A stretch of 64,000 nt of DNA from Rhodopseudomonas sp. P2A-2r (GTDB lineage Bacteria; Pseudomonadota; Alphaproteobacteria; Rhizobiales; Xanthobacteraceae), in NCBI RefSeq assembly GCF_026015985.1, contig NZ_CP110389.1:6108001-6172000 (forward strand), written 5' to 3'. Both the position numbers and the translations under genes were made by a program. Numbering within the stretch: position 1 is the stretch's first letter; each line of letters opens with the position of its first letter. The notes under the pieces were generated by a model. The model was not told where the DNA came from. It did not search any database and was given only the letters and a program-made list of their open reading frames with translations. Below are positions 9,644 through 18,381 of the stretch, piece after piece.

Positions 9644-10276
9644 GTGAGCTACGCGGTAAAAGAAATCTTCCTGACCTTGCAGGGCGAAGGCGCCCATGCC
9701 GGGCGCGCGGCGGTGTTCTGCCGCTTTGCCGGATGCAACCTGTGGAGCGGCCGCGAGCAGGACCGCGCCGAGGCGGTGTGCCGATTCTGCGACACGGATT
9801 TCGTCGGCCTCGACGGCACGCTCGGCGGACGCTACGCCACCGCCGAGGCCCTCGCCGCGACGATTGCCGCGGAATGGATGGCCGGCGAGACCGACCGCTA
9901 CGTGGTGCTCACCGGCGGCGAGCCGCTGCTGCAGGTCGATGCCGCCCTGATCGAGGCCCTGCACCGGCAGGGATTCAGCATCGGCGTCGAGACCAACGGC
10001 ACGGTCGAAGCGCCAGACGGCATCGACTGGATCTGCGTCAGCCCGAAGGCCGGCGCGGAACTACGCATTCGCAGCGGGCACGAGCTGAAGCTGGTCTATC
10101 CGCAGCCCGAAGCCATGCCGGAACGCTTCGCCGGCCTCGCTTTCGAGCGCTTTTCACTGCAGGCGATGGACGGCCCGGATGCCGCGCAGAACATCGCACG
10201 CACCATCGACTATTGCCTGCAGCATCCGCATTGGCGGATGAGCGTGCAGACTCACAAGTCCATCGGCATCAGGTAA
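9644..10276 (+). CDS. queE: 7-carboxy-7-deazaguanine synthase (radical SAM)
   Basis: QueE converts 6-carboxytetrahydropterin to 7-carboxy-7-deazaguanine on the way to queuosine. The 210-residue protein has the shortened iron-sulfur motif of proteobacterial QueE: the three Cys of C-X14-C-X2-C run from AGCNLW to VCRFCDTDF. It also has the TGGEPLLQ and VETNGT motifs of the radical SAM barrel. The start is the GTG at 9644, with GGAGAG about 9 bp upstream. The queD-like gene follows 11 bp later, so the two form an operon. No queC is visible nearby. Confidence 0.93.
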   Translation: MSYAVKEIFLTLQGEGAHAGRAAVFCRFAGCNLWSGREQDRAEAVCRFCDTDFVGLDGTLGGRYATAEALAATIAAEWMAGETDRYVVLTGGEPLLQVDAALIEALHRQGFSIGVETNGTVEAPDGIDWICVSPKAGAELRIRSGHELKLVYPQPEAMPERFAGLAFERFSLQAMDGPDAAQNIARTIDYCLQHPHWRMSVQTHKSIGIR

Positions 10277-10287
10277 CGAGCACAACC

Positions 10288-10653
10288 ATGTGGGAACTGA
10301 CAAAATCGTTTCGCTTCGAGGCTGCGCATGCGCTGGCCGGCACCACGCTGGGCGAAGCCAGCGAGGAGATCCACGGCCACTCCTTCCGCGCCGAGGTGAC
10401 CATCCGCGGCACGCAGGATCCGGCGACCGGCATGGTGATGGATCTCGGCGTGCTCGATCGCGGCATGGCCGATGTACAGAAGCGGCTCGACCACAAGCTG
10501 CTCAACAATGTCGCGGACCTCGGGCTGCCGACGCTAGAAAATCTGACGCGCTACATCTGGGACCGCGTCTCGCACGCCGGAACGATCGTGCGCGTCAGCG
10601 TTCATCGCGACAGCTGCGGCGAAAGCTGCTGCTACTACGGACCTGCGACCTGA
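10288..10653 (+). CDS. queD: QueD/PTPS-family 6-pyruvoyl/6-carboxytetrahydropterin synthase homologue
   Basis: A 121-residue T-fold protein of the COG0720 family. Zinc-binding His residues are seen in FEAAH and HGHSF, and the C-terminal HRDSCGESCCYYG resembles the end of E. coli QueD. Its place directly after queE supports a role making 6-carboxytetrahydropterin from dihydroneopterin triphosphate. One feature does not fit: QueD normally has the catalytic Cys in C-X3-HGH, and here that position is Ser (SEEIHGH), with Glu next to it. This resembles the Glu-type motif described for PTPS-III enzymes of folate synthesis. The family is certain; the exact reaction is open. Confidence 0.82.
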   Translation: MWELTKSFRFEAAHALAGTTLGEASEEIHGHSFRAEVTIRGTQDPATGMVMDLGVLDRGMADVQKRLDHKLLNNVADLGLPTLENLTRYIWDRVSHAGTIVRVSVHRDSCGESCCYYGPAT

Positions 10654-10820
10654 GCTCCGTCTCCGACGCAGGCGTCGCCATCGAAAAGCAGCATCCGTGC
10701 ACGTCCCGGCATAAGTGACTGAGCGCACGGGCTGCCGTATTCCAGATCCAGATAATGTGCAGTTCGCGGCCCCGGGGCCGCTGACACGTTTAATATTAAC
10801 GCAAAGGAAACGTCCGGAGC

Positions 10821-10860
10821 CGATATTGGTGGTAATTCGCTTGAGTTTGTAGCGATTTTC
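10821..10860 (+). promoter_or_regulatory. Conserved upstream element, copy 1 (chemoreceptor 1)
   Basis: About 40 bp lying 74-113 bp before the first chemoreceptor ATG are largely shared with 12800-12839 before the second. The common core reads AATTCGCTT-N-AGT-N2-GT-N-GCGATTTTC. The flanking bases between the two copies have diverged, so this block is either a conserved promoter or operator or a remnant of the duplication. I could not assign it to a known sigma factor. Confidence 0.45.
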
Positions 10861-10933
10861 CAGAGTCGGTTTTGATTTCAGGCCGTCGGGCGATCTCGCG
10901 CTGGCGGTCCCAACATCGCGAGTCCCCCCCATT

Positions 10934-12613
10934 ATGCGCCTGACCTTAAAAACAACCCTCATCGGCATCGTCTCGATTCTGATCCTCCTCATCGTCGGAC
11001 AGGCATTCACAGCAGTTTCCAAATCGCAGCAGATCAACCAGGGCACCGAGGAAATCGGCAAGTCCTGGCTGCCCTCGGTCAAGACGCTCGGCGAGATCAA
11101 ATATCTCGCGACGCGCATCCGGCTGTTCGAATCGCGAATCGCGTTGAACGAGGACGCCACGATCCGCAGCGAGAGCGAAACCCGAATGGCCGCGACACTT
11201 TCGGACATGAACAAGCGCTCCAGTGCTTACCAGCTGCTCATCGTGTCGCCGGAAGAAAAAGCCCTGTGGTCGTCATTCCAGGAGAAATGGAACGCTTACC
11301 TGGCAATCCAGAAGCAGGTTCTCGTGGCCGTTGCCGGGGGCAAGAAGGCAGAGGCCGCGGCGATGCTCAACGGCCCCGCGGCGAAGAATTTCAACGCGGC
11401 GCTGACCGCACTCGATGCCGGCGTCGACCTGAACAACAAGGGTGCGGATGCCGCCGTCGTGCGGGCCGGCGATATCTATGTCGCCGCGAAGATCCTGACC
11501 TACGCGGTTGCCGCCATCGCGCTCGTGATCGGCATGGCCTCCGCATTGCTGGTGATCTTCCGCGTCACCACCCCGCTTCAGAACATGAATGCGAAGATGA
11601 CGGTCATCGCCAACGGCAAGCTCGACGAGACAATCGACTACACCGAGCGCAATGACGAGATCGGCGACATGGCCAAGGCGCTGCAGGTGTTCAAGGACAA
11701 CGGGCTGCGCGTGCGCGCGATGGAAACCGAACAGAAGGAACAGGAAGTCCGCACCGCCACCCAGCGCAAGGCCGAGATGATGAAGCTGGCCGGCGAATTC
11801 GAAGCCGCGGTCGGCGAGATCGTCGAGACGGTGTCGTCCGCCTCGACCGAACTCGAGGCCTCCGCCAGCACGCTGACGTCGACAGCGGAACGGGCGCAAG
11901 ACCTCACCACCGCCGTTGCGGCCGCCTCCGAAGAAGCATCCACCAACGTGCAGTCGGTGGCTTCGGCGACCGAGGAGATGGCCTCTTCCGTCAACGAGAT
12001 CAGCCGCCAGGTGCAGGAATCCGCAGGGATCGCCAACCAGGCCGTCGAGCAGGCGCGCAGCACCAACGCCCGCGTCGGCGAACTGGCCAAGGCCGCGGCC
12101 CGGATCGGCGATGTGGTCGAACTCATCAATACCATCGCCGGCCAGACCAACCTGCTGGCGCTGAACGCCACCATCGAGGCCGCGCGCGCCGGCGAAGCCG
12201 GCCGTGGCTTCGCCGTGGTGGCGTCGGAGGTCAAGGCGCTGGCCGAACAGACTGCCAAGGCCACCGGCGAGATCAGCCAGCAGATCAGCGGCATCCAGGC
12301 CGCGACCCAGGATTCGGTGAGTGCCATTCAGGAAATCGGCAACACCATCAGCCGGATGTCGGAGATCTCATCGACCATCGCCTCGGCGGTGGAGGAACAG
12401 GGCGCTGCGACCCAGGAGATCTCACGCAACGTGCAGCAGGCCGCGCAAGGCACCATGGCGGTGTCGTCCAACATCGCCGACGTGCAGCGCGGCGCCTCGG
12501 AAACCGGCGCGGCCTCCTCCCAGGTGTTCACCGCCGCCAGGTCGCTTTCCCAGGACAGCAACCGGCTGAAGAACGAAGTCAGCCGTTTCCTCAGCAACGT
12601 GCGCGCAGCCTAA
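10934..12613 (+). CDS. Methyl-accepting chemotaxis protein (tandem paralogue 1)
   Basis: The 559-residue chemoreceptor has TM1 at about residues 8-28, a periplasmic four-helix-bundle type sensor, TM2 at about 187-210, a HAMP domain to about 263, and a long cytoplasmic signalling hairpin. The highly conserved tip ([20 protein letters not shown]) lies near residues 399-418 and contacts CheA and CheW. There is no C-terminal CheR-binding pentapeptide; the protein ends SNVRAA. No che genes are in the window, so it must feed a pathway encoded elsewhere. It is very similar to the next gene, most strongly after TM2, while the ligand domains differ. Confidence 0.94.
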   Translation: MRLTLKTTLIGIVSILILLIVGQAFTAVSKSQQINQGTEEIGKSWLPSVKTLGEIKYLATRIRLFESRIALNEDATIRSESETRMAATLSDMNKRSSAYQLLIVSPEEKALWSSFQEKWNAYLAIQKQVLVAVAGGKKAEAAAMLNGPAAKNFNAALTALDAGVDLNNKGADAAVVRAGDIYVAAKILTYAVAAIALVIGMASALLVIFRVTTPLQNMNAKMTVIANGKLDETIDYTERNDEIGDMAKALQVFKDNGLRVRAMETEQKEQEVRTATQRKAEMMKLAGEFEAAVGEIVETVSSASTELEASASTLTSTAERAQDLTTAVAAASEEASTNVQSVASATEEMASSVNEISRQVQESAGIANQAVEQARSTNARVGELAKAAARIGDVVELINTIAGQTNLLALNATIEAARAGEAGRGFAVVASEVKALAEQTAKATGEISQQISGIQAATQDSVSAIQEIGNTISRMSEISSTIASAVEEQGAATQEISRNVQQAAQGTMAVSSNIADVQRGASETGAASSQVFTAARSLSQDSNRLKNEVSRFLSNVRAA

Positions 12614-12634
12614 GTCACAAAGCCGACACAGCAA

Positions 12635-12670
12635 GCCGATGCCTGCCACCGCAGGCGTCGGCTTTTCTTT
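12635..12670 (+). terminator. Rho-independent terminator of chemoreceptor 1
   Basis: A 12-bp stem (GCCGATGCCTGC pairing with GCAGGCGTCGGC, one G-U pair) closes the loop CACC and is followed by TTTTCTTT. It begins 21 bp after the stop codon, so chemoreceptor 2 probably has its own promoter. Confidence 0.85.
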
Positions 12671-12799
12671 GTCTTCAGTTAGCCTGCGAACGCGCGCGGC
12701 AATCCGGCTTCAGAGCTGAACGGTCACGTCCGACCGATATTCCCCGACATGCCCGTCGATATTGAATGATGGTATTAATGTAAGGGCAATGTTTGCCCC

Positions 12800-12839
12800 C
12801 GATAGTACCGGCAATTCGCTTCAGTACGTGGCGATTTTC
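12800..12839 (+). promoter_or_regulatory. Conserved upstream element, copy 2 (chemoreceptor 2)
   Basis: The counterpart of the block at 10821-10860, here 73-112 bp before the second chemoreceptor start. Both copies keep CGATA, AATTCGCTT and GCGATTTTC at the same spacing. The rest of the roughly 300-bp intergenic region (12614-12911) holds only the terminator of the first gene and no further coding sequence. Confidence 0.45.
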
Positions 12840-12911
12840 ATCAGCATTTTAATGACACCAGACTGCAATGGCTTGGAGCCGTCGCGGTCCAGCGAAGAAC
12901 GACTGCACCTC

Positions 12912-14588
12912 ATGCGCCTCACCCTGAAAACAACGCTCATCGGCATCCTCTCGGCGCTCGTCCTCCTGAGTGCGGGACAAGGAGTGACGGCCATCTCGAA
13001 GTCGCAGCAGATTCAAGCTGGCGCCGAGGATCTCGCCAGCAACTGGCTGCCCTCGATGAAGGTGCTCGGCGAGATCAAGTATCTGGCGACCCGGATTCGG
13101 CTGCTAGAGACCCGAATCGTCCAGAACGACGATCCGGCGATCCTTGCCGATACCGGATCCCGACTGGTCATCGCGCAGTCCGACATCGAGAAGCTCTTTC
13201 TCAAATATCAGTCGCTGATGTCAAACCCTGAAGAAAAAGCCCTGTGGTCGACGTTTACCGACCAATGGAGCACCTACATGGTCTTTCACAAACGGGCGCT
13301 GGCCGCTGCGGCAGCCGGCAAGAAAGAGGATTCTGCGGCGCTGTTCATCAAAGGCGCGAAAGCTTTCAACGCGGGGCTGGCCTCCCTCGATGCCGATATC
13401 GATCTGAACAACCAGGGCGCGGAAAAAGCCATCACGGTCGCCAACCAGACCTACGCGTCGGCAAAATCTACGACCTACACCGTCGCGGCCATCGCCGTGC
13501 TGATCGGCCTCGCCTCCGCAATCATCGTGATTGTCCGGGTCACGACGCCCCTGCAACGCATGAATGCCAAGATGAGAGTGATGGCCGAAGGCAATCTCGG
13601 CGAGGCCATCGACTATACCGAGCGCAATGACGAGATCGGCGACATGGCCAAGGCGCTGCAGGTGTTCAAGGACAACGGGCTGCGCGTGCGCGCGATGGAG
13701 GCCGAGCAGAAGGAACAGGAAGTCCGCACTGCCACCCAGCGCAAGGCCGAGATGATGAAGCTGGCCGGCGAATTCGAAGCCGCGGTCGGCGAAATCGTCG
13801 AGACGGTATCGTCGGCATCCACCGAACTCGAGGCCTCAGCCAGCACGCTGACGTCCACAGCGGAACGCGCGCAGGACCTCACCACCGCCGTCGCCGCGGC
13901 TTCGGAAGAAGCCTCTGCCAACGTGCAGTCGGTGGCCTCGGCGACCGAAGAGATGACCTCCTCCGTCAACGAGATCAGCCGCCAGGTGCAGGAATCCGCA
14001 GGGATCGCCAACCAGGCTGTCGAGCAGGCGCGCCACACCAATGCGCGCGTCGGCGAACTGGCCAAGGCTGCGGCACGGATCGGCGACGTCGTCGAACTCA
14101 TCAACACCATCGCCGGCCAGACCAACCTGCTGGCGCTGAATGCTACCATCGAGGCGGCGCGCGCCGGCGATGCCGGCCGTGGCTTCGCTGTCGTCGCCTC
14201 CGAAGTAAAGGCGCTGGCGGAACAGACCGCCAAGGCCACCGGCGAGATCAGCCAGCAGATCAGCGGAATCCAGGCAGCAACGCAGGAGTCGGTGAACGCC
14301 ATTCAGGAAATCGGCAACACCATCGGCCGGATGTCGGAGATCTCCTCGACCATCGCCTCGGCGGTGGAGGAACAGGGCGCGGCCACCCAGGAAATCTCCC
14401 GCAACGTGCAGCAGGCGGCGCAGGGCACCATGGCGGTGTCGTCCAACATCGTCGATGTGCAGCGCGGCGCCTCCGAAACCGGCGCGGCCTCCTCCCAGGT
14501 GTTCACGGCCGCCAAGTCGCTTTCCCAGGATAGCACCCGGCTGAAAAACGAAGTCAGCCGCTTCCTCGGCAACGTGCGCGCGGCCTAA
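12912..14588 (+). CDS. Methyl-accepting chemotaxis protein (tandem paralogue 2)
   Basis: The 558-residue protein has the same architecture as its upstream neighbour: [11 protein letters not shown] start, TM1, four-helix-bundle sensor, TM2, HAMP and signalling domain. The cytoplasmic half is nearly identical to paralogue 1, while the sensor (about residues 35-185) has diverged, which suggests duplication followed by a change of ligand. The start at 12912 was chosen because it aligns with the first paralogue. An in-frame ATG at 12762 would add 50 residues covering the promoter-like block. Confidence 0.93.
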   Translation: MRLTLKTTLIGILSALVLLSAGQGVTAISKSQQIQAGAEDLASNWLPSMKVLGEIKYLATRIRLLETRIVQNDDPAILADTGSRLVIAQSDIEKLFLKYQSLMSNPEEKALWSTFTDQWSTYMVFHKRALAAAAAGKKEDSAALFIKGAKAFNAGLASLDADIDLNNQGAEKAITVANQTYASAKSTTYTVAAIAVLIGLASAIIVIVRVTTPLQRMNAKMRVMAEGNLGEAIDYTERNDEIGDMAKALQVFKDNGLRVRAMEAEQKEQEVRTATQRKAEMMKLAGEFEAAVGEIVETVSSASTELEASASTLTSTAERAQDLTTAVAAASEEASANVQSVASATEEMTSSVNEISRQVQESAGIANQAVEQARHTNARVGELAKAAARIGDVVELINTIAGQTNLLALNATIEAARAGDAGRGFAVVASEVKALAEQTAKATGEISQQISGIQAATQESVNAIQEIGNTIGRMSEISSTIASAVEEQGAATQEISRNVQQAAQGTMAVSSNIVDVQRGASETGAASSQVFTAAKSLSQDSTRLKNEVSRFLGNVRAA

Positions 14589-14607
14589 TTCACAAAACCG
14601 ATACAGC

Positions 14608-14645
14608 ACGCCGACGCCTGCCACCGCGGCCGTCGGCGTTCTGCT
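14608..14645 (+). terminator. Weak terminator-like hairpin after chemoreceptor 2
   Basis: ACGCCGACG pairs with CGTCGGCGT around a 14-base loop, followed by TTCTG. It is recognisably the duplicated counterpart of the terminator at 12635, with the inner stem eroded and a shorter T tract. It also lies between two convergent genes. Confidence 0.5.
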
Positions 14646-14649
14646 GTCG

Positions 14650-15188
14650 TCAGCCCCTTGCGCCACCCGCGTCGCTACATAATCCTTGCCGCGCGCCGTG
14701 AAAGTCTCACGAACGACAAACCCGTCCTGCGGCGACATCGGCCCGATCGGCACCGGCCCCGGCGGCATGATCAACGTGGCGTTGCTGCCGACGAAGATCA
14801 GGATGTGCCGGCGCTCCTGCAGCAGCTTCTCCGACCAGGCGCGCAGCCCCGACAGATACGGTTCCTTCTGCCATGCGAACGGCGCGCCGGGATCGACCTG
14901 ACCATAGATGAAGCCGGTAGCCGGCCAGACCGAGAACACGATCTTGGAATGTTCGGGTTTCCAGGAGTCCGGCATCGAGGGGTCCTGGATCCAGACGCAG
15001 TCGAAGGTGCGGCACTGCTGCGGCCTGACATCGTAGATCTTGCAGCCCGAGCCGATGGCGCAATGCGTGCACCATTTGCCGGCCGGCTTGTTCAGGTCCT
15101 CGATGCGGTAGACCTTGCAGCACATGGTGCAGGTCCCGCAGGCACGGGCGGGCGGCGTCGCAGTCGTTGTGACCAGTGATGGCTCCAT
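14650..15188 (-). CDS. YkgJ-family cysteine-cluster protein (probable frameshift near its 3' end)
   Basis: The N-terminal half carries the zinc/iron-chelating cluster of the YkgJ family: ACGTCTMCCKVY, then WCTHC, GCKIY and PQQCRTFDC. The function of the family is not established. As written, the frame has no stop near the expected end and runs on antisense into the chemoreceptor gene to 13836. Adding one base to the C run at 14654-14657 would end the protein at VAQGG with a stop at 14650-14652, about 179 residues, just before the convergent terminator. I annotate that shorter form. The start at 15188 has GCAGGGG immediately upstream; an alternative ATG lies at 15200. Confidence 0.65.
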
Positions 15189-15245
15189 GGCCCCTGCCAT
15201 ACCAGTGATTTCGGCGGCAGCAAACGGCTCCGGGGTGGCACGCCG

Positions 15246-16150
15246 TCAGGATCGCGATCCCGATGCCCTGATAAAATCCACGAATGCCCGCAGCGGCGCA
15301 GGCACCAGACGGCGGCCGGGGTAGTACAGAAACGGCCCGGAAAAACTCATCCACCACGGTTCCAGCACGGGCTCAAGCGCGCTGCTCTCCATATGCGGGC
15401 GCAGCCAGTCCTCGAACAGCGCGACAATGCCGGTGCCGGCGATCGCCGCGTCGATCGCGAGATCGGTGCCGCCGCCGACCCGCACCACCAGCGGCCCGGT
15501 CACATCGACACGCACTTCCTCGCCGGCGCGCTCGAACTCCCAGGGCGGCATCGCGCCGCTGGCAAAGCGGCCCTGCAGGCAGGCATGGCCCAGCAGATCG
15601 CGCGGGTGCTGAGGCCGGCCATGGCGATCGAGATAGGCCGGGGACGCCGCGGTGGCGAAGCGCTGCACGCGCGGCCCGATCGGCACCGCGATCATGTCCT
15701 GTTCCAGCCGCTCGTCGTAGCGGATGCCGGCATCGCATCCGGTGGCGAGCACGTCGACAAAGCTCTCCTCGGTGACGATCTCCATCCGCACGTCGGGATA
15801 GGCCGCGAGGAAATCCGGGACGATGTGGGGCAGCACCAGCCGCGCGGCGCTGACCGGCACGTTGAGGCGCAACAGCCCCGCCGGCCGGTCGCGAAACCCG
15901 TTGACCACGTCGATGGCGGCCTCGACCTCGGTCAATGCCGGCCCCAGCCGCGCCAGCAGATGCGCGCCGGCCTCGGTGGGCACCACGCTGCGGGTGGTTC
16001 GGTTGAGCAGCCGGACGCCCAACTGGGTTTCCAGCCGCCGCACCGCCTCGCTGAGACCGGACGCACTGCGTCCGCCGATCCAGGCGGCGCGAAAGCCCCT
16101 GCCCGGGCCACAACCACGAATGCGTTCAAGTCCCCGAGATCGACATCCAT
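15246..16150 (-). pseudogene. LysR-family transcriptional regulator, interrupted by a -1 frameshift
   Basis: The start at 16150 encodes MDVDLGDLNAFVVVARAG, the beginning of a LysR winged helix. The rest of the HTH and the effector domain (SGLSEAVRRLETQLGVRLL onward, to the stop at 15246) is in another frame. Restoring one base in the C run at 16096-16099 joins them as ARAGGFRAAWIGGRSASGLS and gives a normal LysR of about 301 residues. It is divergent from the aldo/keto reductase, the usual arrangement for a LysR gene and its target. Whether the lesion is real or a sequencing error cannot be told here. Confidence 0.82.
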
Positions 16151-16244
16151 TGTTCGCTTCTCCGCACAGCCCGTCCCGATTATACCGGATTATCGCGCGA
16201 TGTCGCGACCGCTATCTGTGCGTGACCAACAACGGAGAGCGACC

Positions 16245-17122
16245 ATGTCGACCATCGAAAAATCCGGCACATTTACCCTCGGCAACCGCAGCGTGACGCG
16301 GCTCGGCTACGGCGCCATGCAGCTCGCGGGGCCCGGCGTGTTCGGTCCGCCGAAAGACCGCAACGCCGCGCTGGCCGTCCTGCGCGAGGCCGTGGCCTCC
16401 GGGGTGAACCACATCGACACCAGCGACTTCTACGGCCCGCACGTCACCAACCAGATCATCCGCGAGGCGCTGCACCCCTATGCCGACGATCTCACCATTG
16501 TCACCAAGATCGGCGCACTGCGCGGCGACGATGCCTCATGGCGTCCGGCGTTCGCGCCGAAGCAATTGACCCAGGCCGTGCACGACAACCTGCGCAACCT
16601 CGGCCTGGACGTGCTCGACGTGGTCAACCTGCGCATCATGTTCGATGTCCACGGCCCCGCCGAGGGATCGATCGCGCCGATGCTCACGGTGCTGGCGGAC
16701 CTGCAGCGTCAGGGTCTGGTGCGTCACATCGGGCTGAGCAACGTCACGGCGACGCAGGTCGCGGAAGGCCGCGGCATCTGCGACATCGTCTGCGTGCAGA
16801 ACCACTACAACCTGGCGCATCGCGCCGACGATGCGCTGATCGACCAGCTGGCCCGCGACGGCATCGCCTACGTGCCGTTCTTTCCGCTCGGCGGCTTCAC
16901 CCTCTGCAATCCTCCGGCCTGTCCGCGGTCGCCGCACGCCTCGGCGCCACCCCCATGCAAGTCGCACTTGCGTGGCTGCTGCGCCGCTCGCCCAACATCC
17001 TGCTGATCCCCGGCACCTCGTCACTCGGACACCTGCGGGAAAATCTGGATGCGGCCCAACTGGACCTCTCGGACGACGCCGTCGCCGAGCTGGAGCAGGT
17101 GGCAAGCAAGGTCGCTGCATAA
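16245..17122 (+). pseudogene. Aldo/keto reductase, interrupted by a -1 frameshift
   Basis: An NAD(P)H-dependent oxidoreductase with the family motifs LGYGAMQLAG, the catalytic NHIDTSDFYG, TKIG, and HIGLSNVTATQV. Near residue 219 the frame is lost after PLGGFT; the remainder (QVALAWLLRRSPNILLIPGTSS, ending VASKVAA) is in the next frame to the stop at 17122. One additional C in the run at 16900-16902 restores a continuous protein of about 292 residues. The ATG at 16245 has GGAGAG 5 bp upstream. It is divergent from the LysR gene, which is broken in the same way. Confidence 0.85.
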
Positions 17123-17150
17123 CGCGGGATTGCATAATGACGCTGCGATC

Positions 17151-17242
17151 GTAGGGTGGGCAAACTTTCGGCGCGCGCAGCGCGTCGAGGCGTGCCCACC
17201 ATTTCGCGGGGCGGTGGGCACGGCGCCTTTGCCCACCCTGCG
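17151..17242. repeat. Intergenic palindromic repeat, GGGTGGGCAAA family
   Basis: GTAGGGTGGGCAAA at one end and TTTGCCCACCCT at the other form long inverted arms, with an internal GCGTGCCCACC / GGTGGGCACGGC pair. This can fold into a cruciform or hairpin between the reductase and the racemase genes. Only one copy lies in the window. Elements of this form are common between genes in Bradyrhizobium relatives. Confidence 0.7.
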
Positions 17243-17256
17243 GCCCGAGACCACCC

Positions 17257-17994
17257 TTGCGCATCCTGCTGATCAATCCGAACACCACGCAAGGCGTCAC
17301 CGACCTGGTCGCATCGCACGTCCGCGCAATCGCCGGCGATGCGGCCGCGTTCGTGCCGGTCACCGGCCGGTTCGGTGCCCGCTACATTTCCAGCCGGGCC
17401 TCGGCGGCCATTGCCGGTCACGCCGCGCTCGATGCCCTGGCTGTCCACGGCGACGGTTGTGACGCGGTGTATCTCGCCTGCTTCGGCGATCCCGGCCTGC
17501 TGGCGCTGCGCGAACTGGTCGACGTGCCGGTGGTCGGCATGGCCGAAGCCTCCTGCATCGCCGCCTGTACGCGCGGCCGCCGCTTCGCCATCGTCACCGG
17601 CGGCGCGCTGTGGCAGCCGATGCTGACCGAATTCGTCGCCACGCTCGGCCTGGCCGATCGCCTCGCCGCGGTCCGTACCATCGCGCCTACCGGCGGCGAG
17701 ATTGCCGAAAATCCCGACGCCGCGCTGGTGCAACTGGCGGCCGCCTGCACCACTTGCGCCATCGACGATGGCGCCGAGGTGGTGATCCTCGGCGGCGCGG
17801 CACTGGCCGGGCTTGCGGCGCGAATCCAGCACGACGTACCGGTGCCGGTGCTCTGTTCCGTCGAAGTCGGAACCCGTGCGGCCATCGCCGCAGCAAATGA
17901 GACATCGTTTCGGCGCGCCGACCCACCGGCGCTCGACAGCACCGGCCTCGGCGCCGAACTGGCAGCATTGCTGCGGCAGACACGCGAACCATAA
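17257..17994 (+). CDS. Aspartate/glutamate (hydantoin) racemase family protein
   Basis: A 245-residue protein of the Asp/Glu/hydantoin racemase superfamily. It starts with RILLINPNTT and has the two catalytic-Cys regions expected of cofactor-independent racemases: VYLACFGDPGL (Cys near residue 74) and VVILGGAALAGL, where the second Cys is replaced by Ala. The missing second Cys could mean a one-sided enzyme or a changed activity. The start is TTG at 17257, as the next ATG would delete the conserved NPNTT. No hydantoinase or amino-acid gene is adjacent, so the substrate is unknown. Confidence 0.75.
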   Translation: MRILLINPNTTQGVTDLVASHVRAIAGDAAAFVPVTGRFGARYISSRASAAIAGHAALDALAVHGDGCDAVYLACFGDPGLLALRELVDVPVVGMAEASCIAACTRGRRFAIVTGGALWQPMLTEFVATLGLADRLAAVRTIAPTGGEIAENPDAALVQLAAACTTCAIDDGAEVVILGGAALAGLAARIQHDVPVPVLCSVEVGTRAAIAAANETSFRRADPPALDSTGLGAELAALLRQTREP

Positions 17995-18076
17995 TCGGCT
18001 AAACCGTCTGCGTGATCGGCCTGTCATGACAAACCGTTAGGCTCCCGCTCGCGATAACCCCATCAAGGAGCAGATT

Positions 18077-18304
18077 ATGGATTTGAGACCAGGCGATGTC
18101 GTCATGCTGAAGTCCGGCGGTCATCCGCTGACCGTGGCCGAAGTCAACCAGACCTCGGTCGTGTGCATGTGGATGGGCGACGAAGGCGACCTGTTCCGCG
18201 AGACGCTGCCGCTGGCGGTGCTCGAGGTTCTCGAAGTCGACGAAACCGACGAAACCGACGACGAAGAAGAAGATGAAGAAGACGAGTCCGCCAAGGTTGC
18301 GTGA
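18077..18304 (+). CDS. DUF2158 (YodC-like) small protein with acidic tail
   Basis: A 75-residue protein. Residues 1-45 form the DUF2158 fold (LRPGDVVMLKSGGHPLTV, then VVCMWM). The last 25 residues are almost all Asp and Glu (ETDETDDEEEDEEDES). The molecular function of DUF2158 is unknown. AAGGAG lies 8 bp before the ATG. The palindromic repeat at 18322 follows the stop and may act as its terminator. Confidence 0.8.
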   Translation: MDLRPGDVVMLKSGGHPLTVAEVNQTSVVCMWMGDEGDLFRETLPLAVLEVLEVDETDETDDEEEDEEDESAKVA

Positions 18305-18321
18305 TTCCAGGCAAGGTTGTC

Positions 18322-18361
18322 GTCACCCGGCTTGCGCGCAATTGCGCGCCGGCCGGGCGAT
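18322..18361. repeat. Palindromic repeat with GCGCGCAATTGCGCGC core
   Basis: A perfect 16-bp palindrome at 18334-18349 sits inside longer arms that begin GTCACCCGG and end CCGGGCGATG. The same 16-bp core recurs at 35522-35537 in a larger element. It lies between two convergent genes, where its hairpin could stop transcription. Confidence 0.7.
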
Positions 18362-18381
18362 GCCACCTCAGGAAGTGGCTC

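Noticed and set aside
10821..10860. A sigma-54 promoter before the chemoreceptor genes
   Set aside because: No TGGC-N7-TTGC pair at proper spacing is shared by the two upstream blocks.
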